Below, one piece after another: positions 8,727 to 16,814 of a stretch of DNA of 64,000 bases. The notes below the pieces were generated by a model. The model saw only the letters and a list, made by a program, of their open reading frames with translations. It was not told where the DNA came from and did no database searches. Each line of letters starts with the position of its first letter. The stretch's first letter is position 1. The DNA is taken from NCBI GenBank assembly GCA_020353535.1, contig CP070696.1:3551809-3615808 (forward strand), in the 5' to 3' direction. The position numbers were made by a program, and so were the translations under genes. The DNA comes from Spirochaetaceae bacterium (GTDB lineage: Bacteria; Spirochaetota; Spirochaetia; SZUA-6; DRHE01).

Positions 8727-9188
8727 CTAGGTTGTTCCCTGACTGCGCAGCTTGGAAAGACTCTCCCCTATTTTCTCGGCCTCGATCACCATCTCAAAAA
8801 TGCCCAGATGTTTCTGATACACGTCTTCTGGAATAAGTTTTCTCATTTCCGGTTCGAGAATATGATATACCTGGAGTCCCAACTGGACTCCCGCCAATGG
8901 ACCTGCGAAACTGGGATCACCGCTGATCAAGGTTTCGGCGCTGATTTCAACGCCTTCGGCATCAGCCGCCCCCAGAACGACGATCAAACGGTCCCGACCG
9001 TACTCCTCGGCCAGCCGCAGGATGTTCGTCTGGTTTTCCGCATCCATGGCTCCTGCTGCAGTTCAGACAAAGCATTCGGTAACTTGAGAAACTACGTTGG
9101 CTCCTGCGCTTTTAAGAACTTCAGCGATCGTAGGCCCAGGCACACCGTCTCTCTCGCCTAATGCCACCACACACTTACCTTCAAACAT
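8727..9188 (-). CDS. grdA: Glycine/sarcosine/betaine reductase complex selenoprotein A
   Basis: A 153-residue selenoprotein whose coding sequence contains an in-frame UGA at 9063-9065 (residue 42). Reading through gives MFEGKCVVALGERDGVPGP, then ECFV-Sec-TAAGAM, then DPSFAGPLAGVQLGLQVYHI: the CxxU redox pair and the hallmark GrdA C-terminal half. The ATG at 9188 has AGGAGG upstream. GrdA is the small acidic carrier that accepts the carboxymethyl group from selenoprotein B, passes it to protein C, and is re-reduced by thioredoxin. It is the last gene of trxA-grdC-grdA. A gene caller that treats UGA only as stop would report 106 residues starting at Met 48. Confidence 0.95.
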
Positions 9189-9221
9189 ACCTAACAGCCT
9201 CCTGTATTCTCACGTATTTTT

Positions 9222-10667
9222 CTAGGTCAGCTTTGGATTTTTCTCCAAGATGAAGGACATGCCGTCAAACAACTGAGTCATCCTACCAAGGAACAGACTG
9301 CCTTTGGCGACGAACAAGACCCGTTGCATTGAGCTTTTGGCCATGGCCTCTCGGGCGTGGCCGAGATAGGGCACCGCAGCGGGAATATGGCCCTGGGTAG
9401 GCGCAAAGCCGGGCATCCCCTTCTTGTTGACGAACTCGGAGATCTCCGACCTGTCCATCTCCCCCCGCATGACTCCCAATGCAGCTATCATTTTATAGTT
9501 GTTCAAGGGCACGTTTCCACTACCCTGAGGTAGGGTGATTTCCGGATTATGCAGCTCCGTAGCAATTTTGTCTATTTCCGAGATTCTGAGCCCGATCTTC
9601 TCCAAAGGCCGGTATACCAGAGACGAGAGGATTTCCTGCTGGCTGGACCCGTCTCCGATGTTGTGCTTGCCCACCGAATCCAGGCGCACCAGCGGGCTTA
9701 TCCCGTCGTCCGCAGTGATTAGGAAGGCAATGCAGGCAAGTTGATCCTCCAGAATCGGCATATCGTGCTTAAGATGACCGGCGAACTTCATGCCCAGTTT
9801 GGCCAGGCAGCCGCCGCCGAACACGATCACATTTTTAAACACTCCCGCCTGAACCATGCTCGCCGCCTGCACGATTGCGTAAATCGGGGCTGCACAGAAA
9901 GCCTTAAGGTCACATCCCGTCGCATTACTCAGACCGCACATCTCGCCCACCGCCTTGGCCATGCTGCCGCCGCCGCGGTTGTAGCGGTCTCCCACCGCTT
10001 CCTCGGAGCAGGATAGCAGGAAATCCACGCTCCCCGGATCGACCTTGAATCGAGCCAGAAGCTCACGCACGACCAGGGCTCCCGATGCTTTAGTGGCAAT
10101 GTTTTCCAGCAGGATATGTGCCTGCAGGGATTCATCCTCATCGTGGTGACGTTGGATGCAGCCCACCAGCTCGCTCTCTTGATACAAACCGAGGGCGCCT
10201 TGATTCTCGATCTTCTCCGCAATCGCCTCTATCGATTTTCCTTCTCCCAGCGCCTCGAGATCTTCTGGAATCGCCAGATTGTCATTCTGCAAACGAAGCT
10301 TCAGCCCGTCACTGAATCCCCCGGTGAACCAGAGCAGGTCGAATTGGTCGGATGCTTTCAAGTACGCGTAAAACAGCAGTTGGTCCAGCAACCTCCCGTA
10401 TGAACCCACACTCGGAGCTCCGGTGCAAGGATTTTGCCACCACGGCTGCGGGCGAGAGGCGAGATCTTCGGGATGAAAAGCGCCCAGAAACACCTGGTTG
10501 GGCGGGTATTCAACCGCTTCCTGATAGCTCCGCAAGTGTCCGGCGATTCTCCGTTCCAGTCCGGGATCTTTGAGCACTTCCCGGCGCGGTTTGGATCCGT
10601 GGCGTACCAAATCGGGAGTGTGTATCAATTCATATGCGCAGGCTTTTAAGACCGGAGTATTGCTCAT
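9222..10667 (-). CDS. grdC: Glycine reductase complex component C, beta subunit
   Basis: A 481-residue thiolase-fold protein related to ketoacyl-ACP synthase III. Family-typical features are VLKACAYELIHTPDLVRHG at the start, YPPNQVFLGAFHPEDL, and a probable active-site Cys in CDLKAFCAAPIYAIVQAAS. KPRREV and the late PTQGHIPAAVPYLGHAR also fit. In classical systems GrdC works with GrdD to convert the Se-carboxymethyl group on GrdA into acetyl phosphate. No GrdD is found here, so the product may differ or the partner may lie elsewhere. The ATG overlaps the thioredoxin stop by four bases, and grdA follows after 33 bases. Confidence 0.9.
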   Translation of the reverse strand: MSNTPVLKACAYELIHTPDLVRHGSKPRREVLKDPGLERRIAGHLRSYQEAVEYPPNQVFLGAFHPEDLASRPQPWWQNPCTGAPSVGSYGRLLDQLLFYAYLKASDQFDLLWFTGGFSDGLKLRLQNDNLAIPEDLEALGEGKSIEAIAEKIENQGALGLYQESELVGCIQRHHDEDESLQAHILLENIATKASGALVVRELLARFKVDPGSVDFLLSCSEEAVGDRYNRGGGSMAKAVGEMCGLSNATGCDLKAFCAAPIYAIVQAASMVQAGVFKNVIVFGGGCLAKLGMKFAGHLKHDMPILEDQLACIAFLITADDGISPLVRLDSVGKHNIGDGSSQQEILSSLVYRPLEKIGLRISEIDKIATELHNPEITLPQGSGNVPLNNYKMIAALGVMRGEMDRSEISEFVNKKGMPGFAPTQGHIPAAVPYLGHAREAMAKSSMQRVLFVAKGSLFLGRMTQLFDGMSFILEKNPKLT

Positions 10668-11005
10668 GAAGAAAAGGGCCGGCGGGAAAGCAGGTTTTCG
10701 ACAGCGTGCTTCAGATCCTTTTCCGTGACATCATTACCGGCCAGCCGCTCTATTTCTTGTCCGTCCCTGTAGAACAGAAAACTCGGCAGGCTGAGGAGCC
10801 TGAGATTCAGACAGAGCCTGCGGTTCTTGGACGCATCGATTTTAATCAGGCGCAACCGATCCTTGTTTTCCTCGGTCAACTTTTCGACGACGGGCATCAA
10901 AGCAAAACAACGGGCGCACTGGGGTCCCCAGAAATCCACCAACGTCGGTGTGCCCGGCTCCACCACTACCTGTTGGTAATTATCTTTGTTTACGTCCACA
11001 ACCAC
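10664..11005 (-). CDS. trxA: Thioredoxin of the Grd operon
   Basis: A 113-residue single-domain thioredoxin with the active site WGPQCARC in place of the usual WCGPC. It also has LRLLSLPSFLFYRDG, which holds the cis-proline, and a normal length. In Grd systems thioredoxin re-reduces selenoprotein A, and atypical CxxC loops are known there. The start is GTG at 11005, or possibly GTG at 10999. It is the first gene of trxA-grdC-grdA and is coupled to grdC by a four-base overlap. No thioredoxin reductase gene is in the window. Confidence 0.88.
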   Translation of the reverse strand: MVVDVNKDNYQQVVVEPGTPTLVDFWGPQCARCFALMPVVEKLTEENKDRLRLIKIDASKNRRLCLNLRLLSLPSFLFYRDGQEIERLAGNDVTEKDLKHAVENLLSRRPFSS

Positions 11006-11173
11006 CTCTGATCTCTCGGCCGAAAATACTACTTATTGGTGTACGCAGCCTTGAGGTGATTATCCCCATGTATCCAACCTGAATCAAGATTCAAGATGGA
11101 TATGATATCCAGATAACAGTGTGGTTTCATCGCCATGTAATAACTGCGGAGTACAAATCATCAGGAGGACCAT

Positions 11174-12817
11174 ATGAGAAAGAGAAAGATGGTGATTTTT
11201 ACGGCTGCAGTACTGCTGCTCGTGATTCCTGCAATCTGCTTTGCAGGAGGAGCGAAGCAAAAGCAAGAGAAGGCGGTATTTGCCGTGGGTTTGAATGTAG
11301 GTCAGGCTGTGGAGACCATGAAACCTGACGGTGCTTGGGACTATACGGCCATGGGAACGACGTTGTTTCCCCTGCTCTACGATCAATTGTGGATTCTGGG
11401 GCCGGCCCCGGATTACAAGGTGATCCCCAGGCTGGCAACCAGCTGGGAAACGGAGGATGGGTACACCTGGACGTTTCATCTGCGCGAGGACAGTAAGTTT
11501 CACGACGGCAAACCCGTGACCGCGGAGGATGTCGCTTTCACAATTGAGTATCTGCCGCAGGCCGATGAAAATTGGGCGTACGCCGATATTGTGAGCGTGC
11601 CCGATTCGATCAAGGTCATAGACAAATACACGGTACAATTTACCCTGGAAGTCGGGATGAACGGTATGTATCCGCCCATGGGCTTCAAGCCCATCCTTCC
11701 CAAGCACATCTGGGAGCAGTTTACCGACGACATGATGGCCTACGACAACATCCCGGCGATCGGCTCCGGTCCGTTCAAGTTTAAAGATTTCAAAGCGGAA
11801 CAGTATCTGTGGATGGAGGCAAATGACGATTATTACGCCGGCCGGCCGGCAGCAGATGAGGTCATTTTCCGCATGTACGGAAGCAATGACGCCATGTACA
11901 TGGCATTACGAAAAGGGGAGATCCAAATGACCATCCGCTCCCTGCCCGCTCTGGTCTCCGAAGATCTTGCCAAAGACCCCAACATCGACATCATCCAGAC
12001 CCGGGGAGAGGACAGCTGGACCTTGGGTTTCAACCTTCACAATGACCTGGCCATCCAGGATGTGAGGGTGCGCCGGGCGATCCTGCACGGGATTGACAGG
12101 CAAAGGATCCTCGATATGGTCTACGGCGGATACGGGGAAATCGTAGATACCACGGTGACCTATCCGGAGATGCCGGAGTACAACAAGAACCTGCCCCAGT
12201 ATCCCTTCGATCCGGCTCAAGCCCGCAAAATTCTGGATGATGCCGGATACATCGACACCGACGGAGACGGAATTCGCAACGATCCGAAACGCGGGGGAAA
12301 CCTGGTGTTCGAGCTGCTTGTTCCGTCCGACTGGCCGGAAGAGCTGAAGGCCGGAACTATCATCAGCGAGGGGATGCCCGATATCGGTATACAGATCGAC
12401 CTGAAAACCGTGGATGAAAACACCTTCTACTCATTCACCGAAGAAGGCATCTCCGAAGACAAGTATCAGCTGGCATTCATCAATCAGGGACCGAGCCCCT
12501 ACGGTGACTGGATCTGGGAAAACTTCCGCAGCGTAGGCCTGGAAGAAGAGGAAGGTTGGAACCAGGCTTACTATTCCAATCCCAGGATCGATGGGCTTAT
12601 CGACGAGATGTTGGTCGAAGGAAACCTGGACAAGAAGTACGCCCTGCATCGTGAGATCCAGGAGATCCTGGCCACGGATATCCCCTACGCCCCGCTCTGG
12701 CGCCCCGACGTTCTCTGCCCTGTGCGCATCGACAAGTGGGAAGGGTACACTCCGGCCATGGGCGGAATCTGCTCTTGGATTAATCCCTGGTCCATGATCA
12801 ACGCCCGTCCTAAATAA
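11174..12817 (+). CDS. ABC transporter solute-binding protein, family 5
   Basis: A 547-residue periplasmic protein of the DppA/OppA family. A signal peptide of about 24 residues ends CFAGGAK; there is no lipobox cysteine at the cleavage site. SWETEDGYTWTFHLREDSKFHDGKPVTAEDV is the classical SBP_bac_5 signature region. The loop DTDGDGIRNDP resembles a calcium-binding DxDxDG loop and recurs in the two other binding proteins here. The ATG follows AGGAGG. It is divergent from trxA-grdC-grdA and sits between the two halves of the grd locus. Ligand unknown; peptides, opines, sugars and betaine-like compounds are all bound by this family. Its own permease and ATPase are not adjacent. Confidence 0.9.
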   Translation: MRKRKMVIFTAAVLLLVIPAICFAGGAKQKQEKAVFAVGLNVGQAVETMKPDGAWDYTAMGTTLFPLLYDQLWILGPAPDYKVIPRLATSWETEDGYTWTFHLREDSKFHDGKPVTAEDVAFTIEYLPQADENWAYADIVSVPDSIKVIDKYTVQFTLEVGMNGMYPPMGFKPILPKHIWEQFTDDMMAYDNIPAIGSGPFKFKDFKAEQYLWMEANDDYYAGRPAADEVIFRMYGSNDAMYMALRKGEIQMTIRSLPALVSEDLAKDPNIDIIQTRGEDSWTLGFNLHNDLAIQDVRVRRAILHGIDRQRILDMVYGGYGEIVDTTVTYPEMPEYNKNLPQYPFDPAQARKILDDAGYIDTDGDGIRNDPKRGGNLVFELLVPSDWPEELKAGTIISEGMPDIGIQIDLKTVDENTFYSFTEEGISEDKYQLAFINQGPSPYGDWIWENFRSVGLEEEEGWNQAYYSNPRIDGLIDEMLVEGNLDKKYALHREIQEILATDIPYAPLWRPDVLCPVRIDKWEGYTPAMGGICSWINPWSMINARPK

Positions 12818-12843
12818 CAACGGATTGGGCTTTAGCTGTTCTG

Positions 12844-12878
12844 CGCCTCCTGGCTCGTGGTCGGGAGGCGTTTCTTGG
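12844..12878 (+). terminator. Rho-independent terminator after the solute-binding protein
   Basis: CGCCTCC (12844-12850) pairs with GGGAGGCG (12863-12870) across a 12-base loop, followed by TTTCTTGGTTT. It serves the plus-strand binding-protein gene. The reverse side lacks a U-tract, so it should not terminate the grdB message. Confidence 0.7.
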
Positions 12879-12944
12879 TTTCGGTATTGGGGACCGACAC
12901 CACAAAGCCGGCAGGAATAACAATCCCGCGTTCCGAGGAAAGGG

Positions 12945-14231
12945 CTATTTTTCCTCCTGCTCCCAGATCGTGCCGGCAGCGACCGTGCACCGCAGCATCT
13001 CAATGGCTCTTCGGACCAGGCGGTACCTGGCGGCTTTTTCCTGTTCCACCTGCATTTGCGGCCAGCCGACCGGATGGTTGATGGCCACACCGTGGAGTAT
13101 GCGGTTGGCTCCCATGGTCGCGGCAACCGTGGGCAAAGCGGTAATAATTACTGCTGGAATTCCCTCCCGTTCTATCTCTCTGGCGAACGTTGCACCGCAA
13201 CGTGTGCCGGTGCCTCATGTACCGACAAGCAGGGCGGCCAGAACACCGCATCTCTTCAGATCCCGGGCGATTTCCTCTCCCATGCGAGTGGCATTAGCTA
13301 GGGTCGTGGAATTGCCGGTGGTAACGTAATAATTCGGATGTAGCCGACCCACGACCCCATCTTTCTCCAGTGCGCGAAGAGCATCTAAAGGCAGCAGGCG
13401 ATTGGGATCTTCGTTGGTCATGGTGGTATTGAAACCGCCGTGTACCACCTCAAACCGGCCCGGAGGGAATGAAGAAAGCCCTCCTAAAGGATAGGCATAC
13501 CACTTCGTGGCCGCATGGGAGGGCAGATGATCCGAATTGCCGGATGGCACCAATCCCCCTTCGCTTACCAGGGCGATGGTGATCTCGGCAAGGTCCTCTA
13601 CAGGTGAAGCCGGAGGCACCTTCTCCTGTCCGAGGGGTACCTCGGTTGCCGTCTTCCCGACCAGCTTCTCGAGCAACGCTTTCACCGCCCTCTCCGAAGC
13701 CCACCGTTCGTGTAGCCGGTTTTTGCGGATGCCTCGGGGCAGGTATCCCTCTTCCTCGGGTGGGCCAATCTCCTCGCCTAAGGCGATTCGTTCCGCCAGC
13801 CTGGCGACCTTGGGCAGTACCTCCCGCATCTCGGTGACCTTGGCTCCGGTCGGCAGGATGTACGCCGCTCCCTTAGCCGCCGCTACTCCGGGACTCTCCG
13901 CTTCCATGGCACATACAGACGGTATGCCTATCTCGGCGGCAGCTCTGGCCAATGCAGCGCAGGCAATGCCATAGCGCCCGGAGGCAAAGGAAGGGCCGCA
14001 GATCAGGACGTCCGGCGGCTGTTCTTTCAAGAAATCCACTAGCTCAGTGAGCGCTTCCCGGGTATGTTCGTTGAAATAGTTGTCCCCGCAGTATAGAGTA
14101 GCCGCTACGTCGAATCCCAGCATTCGCCCGGGGCCTGCGGCACCTGCAATTCTGCCCGGCGGAAGATCTGCGGCCTGCTCTCCCCCCTTCCCTGCAAAAA
14201 ATTGATTGAGATAGTGGACTACTTTCACCAT
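12945..14231 (-). CDS. grdB: Glycine/sarcosine/betaine-type reductase selenoprotein B
   Basis: A 428-residue selenoprotein starting MVKVVHYLNQFFAGKGGE. An in-frame UGA at 13215-13217 encodes Sec 339 in the motif GT-Sec-GTGTRCGAT. The frame continues through EIEREGIPAVII and GANRILHGVAINHPVG to a stop at 12945, the normal GrdB end and length. GrdB is the substrate-activating selenoprotein: its selenolate attacks the substrate carbon and hands the group to GrdA. The start overlaps the end of grdE by seven bases, so the two are coupled. The SECIS hairpin should lie just after the UGA; I did not resolve it. Treating UGA as stop gives a truncated protein plus a separate C-terminal fragment of 63 residues. 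Confidence 0.93.
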
Positions 14232-15505
14232 GTCACCGCCTGCAGGCGAGTATCCCCGAGCTGGGATGCGGCGCCCAGGTAGCAGCAAACCGGAATGGGA
14301 CCGGAATCGAAAGCCGAGCGGCCCTGTTCCAGTGTTTCTCCACCGAGAACGGTCTTGGGTTTCCAGGCGGCGATCATCTCGTCTTCGTTGCCAGACGAGA
14401 TCAAGCAGTCCGCCTCCGCCACCTCGTCTGTAAGTCCCCCGTCGCTTTCGGCGATAACCGCCGTAGTCGCGATCCCCAGCCGCTCGCACTCCTGGATGCT
14501 GTACATAAGCTCGGTCTGGGAGTTGCCTGACTGGAAGGTGGTAATGACAACCCCGTCTGCACCAAGCTCCTTGATCAGCTCCGCAGCCATGCGAGAGCTG
14601 CGCCTTTTTTCCTCTGTAGTCTGAAGGTAGGCCCGCGTCAGCACCACACCGCGAAAATTTAGACGAACTCCGTCGGCAGCCAGCAGTTCCCGGACTACAC
14701 CTCCGGACTGGTAACCAAAGGTTGTGTTGCGCAGGCCGGCGTAGTCGTAGGCGCCATTGGTTACTGCTCCTCCCATGAGCTCCGCAGCAGTAATATACAG
14801 GGGATCAGAGCCGTTCAGGCTGCGGCCGTACAGGTAGGTATCGAGCAGGAGCCCTTCGGCGCCGATATGTATCAAGGCGGCGATCCTGGGCAGGTCTGCC
14901 AACACGCGACCGGAAGGGGCGTCGCTTTTGGCGGTTGCGATGCGGGAGGTCGGCTTGGCAGCGATCGTGGTTTCGGCGAGATACCGGGCCGCCCTCAGGC
15001 AACCACAACGGAAACCTAGATCGGCGTCGGCCAGAGAAGATTTCCCGTTGAGTTCGAAGGTCAGTACGAGATGGATCAGTTGAGCCACAGGGGTGATTTC
15101 GGCACCCGGACCTGCCATGTCGAGCAGGGAGTCGACATCCGGCGCTTCGCCCAAACCGGAGAAGTCGTGGCTGGCGCTGAAATCTACCAGGCCGGTCACT
15201 GCCAATCCCCCAAGACGATGCTGATACGCCGGAGGAGCGTTGGATCGATTCAGAACACCGGGAAAGGTTAGACCGGGATCTTCAACTTCCGCAGCCGGAA
15301 GCACCACATCGGTCACATGGATCAACCGCACCGGCTCCGCGGGACGAACAATGGCAGCGGATACGGAACTCACCCCGGATTCGGAAGCTGCCAGGTCGGC
15401 TATCTCCTCGAGGTCGATCGTGAGAATTCCCCCTTCCCAGCGGGTCTTGGTACCCGCATCCGCTGTTTCCACCGGAAACAGCGGCCAATGACTCACAGTG
15501 CTCAC
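14225..15505 (-). CDS. grdE: Glycine/sarcosine/betaine-type reductase component B, GrdE-like subunit
   Basis: A 426-residue protein aligning over its length with GrdE: RLIHVTDVVLPA, FPGVLNRSNAPP, LLLDTYLYG, EKRRSSRMAAELIKELGADGVVITTFQSGNSQTELM. Classical GrdE/GrdG/GrdI are cut at a cysteine in a GNC-type motif, producing the pyruvoyl group that forms a Schiff base with the amine. Here the matching stretch (about 247-260) reads AVTNGAYDYAGLRN with no cysteine, so self-cleavage is not expected by the known route. The start is GTG with GAGAGG upstream, overlapping the amidohydrolase stop as GTGA; grdB follows with a seven-base overlap. The motif comparison is from memory and should be confirmed by alignment. 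Confidence 0.85.
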   Translation of the reverse strand: MSTVSHWPLFPVETADAGTKTRWEGGILTIDLEEIADLAASESGVSSVSAAIVRPAEPVRLIHVTDVVLPAAEVEDPGLTFPGVLNRSNAPPAYQHRLGGLAVTGLVDFSASHDFSGLGEAPDVDSLLDMAGPGAEITPVAQLIHLVLTFELNGKSSLADADLGFRCGCLRAARYLAETTIAAKPTSRIATAKSDAPSGRVLADLPRIAALIHIGAEGLLLDTYLYGRSLNGSDPLYITAAELMGGAVTNGAYDYAGLRNTTFGYQSGGVVRELLAADGVRLNFRGVVLTRAYLQTTEEKRRSSRMAAELIKELGADGVVITTFQSGNSQTELMYSIQECERLGIATTAVIAESDGGLTDEVAEADCLISSGNEDEMIAAWKPKTVLGGETLEQGRSAFDSGPIPVCCYLGAASQLGDTRLQAVTW

Positions 15506-16773
15506 CTGTCCTCTCCTCTGGATATCTCGCTGCCCTCGAACATCGGCCGCCCCTCTTTGAAAACGTATACCAGGTTTTGCTTCTGTTCCAGGGCGTGTAT
15601 ATCCGATAAGGGATCCCGCCGGATCACGATCATGTCGGCGTACTTTCCTACTTCGATAGATCCGGTCACCTCATCAAGCTCGCAGGCCTGAGCCGCGTGT
15701 TTGGTGGCGGCAATGATGGCCTCCATCGGCGTGAACTCCAAGACCTCCACCAGGCATCCCAACTCTCTGCTGCTCGAGATCCCGTACGGGGTAACCGGAG
15801 CCGCGTATGAATCCGATCCAGCGATGATTTTCACACCCAGACTGTGAGCCCTTTGATAACCAGCTACGATCGGTTCGGGTAGCTTCTCCATACAATCCGG
15901 TTCGGCGAAGTTCACCCCGATCGTTGGACAGAGAAAAATATTCTTGTCTGCCATTTTTTTACAGATTTCAGCATCGAGCTCCTGTCCCTCCTCATTATCG
16001 CCATGTTCGATGGAATCCACCCCCAGGTCAACTATTTTCCGTATAGCCTCCATATTCTCAGCATGGCACATCACCCGCAGTCCAAACATATGTGCTTCCT
16101 CCACGATGACCGTCATTTCCTCCACGCTGTAATGGCTGTCCCTCATTCTGTCCCTGCTCCAGAAGCCTCCACCGGTAGCCCAAAATTTAATGTGATCCAC
16201 GTTTTGCCCGATCAGTCTTCTAATCAATTTGCGCAGATCCTCTACCCCATCGCAGGGCTGAGCCCAGGGAAGGCTGGACCGAACCCAATCTTCCGGGATG
16301 TCGTAGAGATCCCGGGGAACGGGGTCACCATGGCCGCTGCTCCGACACGGACCCAGACCGCAGGCTCTGATCCGAGGACCTGGGATCGTGCCTTCCGAGA
16401 TGGCACGGCGCAGATGAAGATCGTACCTCGAACCGGCGCTGCGTACCGTTGTAAAACCGTGCTCAAGAACCGCTCTGACTTCTGCCACTGCGCGGATCGC
16501 TTCCATGTAGTTCGACTCGGTGATCCAGTCTATCGGCTGCCATCCGGATACTCCGATAAAGTGGATGTGACAGTCGATCAGACCCGGTAGCAGAAACAGC
16601 CCGGTAAGGTCAAGCGTTTGAACTCCTTCTCTCAACCGGATCACCTTCCTTTCCGCTACTTCGATAATCCTGGCGTTTTTGACGACCACCGCGCTGTCTT
16701 TCAACGGAGGTCCGCCGCTTCCGTCGATAAGTGTTGCCCCGAGAAGGGCATATTCATCACTTGAGGTCATCAT
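15502..16773 (-). CDS. Amidohydrolase-family metalloenzyme
   Basis: A 423-residue amidohydrolase (imidazolonepropionase/aryldialkylphosphatase-like branch). LPGLIDCHIHFIGV carries the first metal-binding HxH. DHIKFWATGG holds a probable bridging lysine, MCHAEN and SIEHGD supply further histidines, and IIAGSDSYAAP the final aspartate. The C terminus GSIEVGKYADMIVI is the usual end of the beta-sandwich. It probably hydrolyses an amide, lactam or cyclic bond. The ATG at 16773 is preferred; a TTG at 16785 is also open. It is coupled to grdE by a four-base overlap, the strongest clue that it feeds the reductase (inference). Confidence 0.85.
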   Translation of the reverse strand: MMTSSDEYALLGATLIDGSGGPPLKDSAVVVKNARIIEVAERKVIRLREGVQTLDLTGLFLLPGLIDCHIHFIGVSGWQPIDWITESNYMEAIRAVAEVRAVLEHGFTTVRSAGSRYDLHLRRAISEGTIPGPRIRACGLGPCRSSGHGDPVPRDLYDIPEDWVRSSLPWAQPCDGVEDLRKLIRRLIGQNVDHIKFWATGGGFWSRDRMRDSHYSVEEMTVIVEEAHMFGLRVMCHAENMEAIRKIVDLGVDSIEHGDNEEGQELDAEICKKMADKNIFLCPTIGVNFAEPDCMEKLPEPIVAGYQRAHSLGVKIIAGSDSYAAPVTPYGISSSRELGCLVEVLEFTPMEAIIAATKHAAQACELDEVTGSIEVGKYADMIVIRRDPLSDIHALEQKQNLVYVFKEGRPMFEGSEISRGEDR

Positions 16774-16814
16774 TTTGCCTGTCAATGGATATTCTGATGT
16801 TCACCTAACTCCAC

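Noticed and set aside
8727..9047. A 106-codon stand-alone hypothetical gene
   Set aside because: It is the C-terminal part of grdA after the selenocysteine UGA.
11105..11135. ATCCAGATAACAGTGTGG before the 11.2 kb binding protein as an operator-like copy
   Set aside because: Only the ATAACA core matches and the GTTAGCG half is absent; too weak to list.
13215..14489. grdB as an ordinary gene ending at UGA 13215, with an upstream Arg/Gly-rich extension
   Set aside because: The extension lies in another frame of grdE, and the UGA is the selenocysteine codon with homology continuing downstream.
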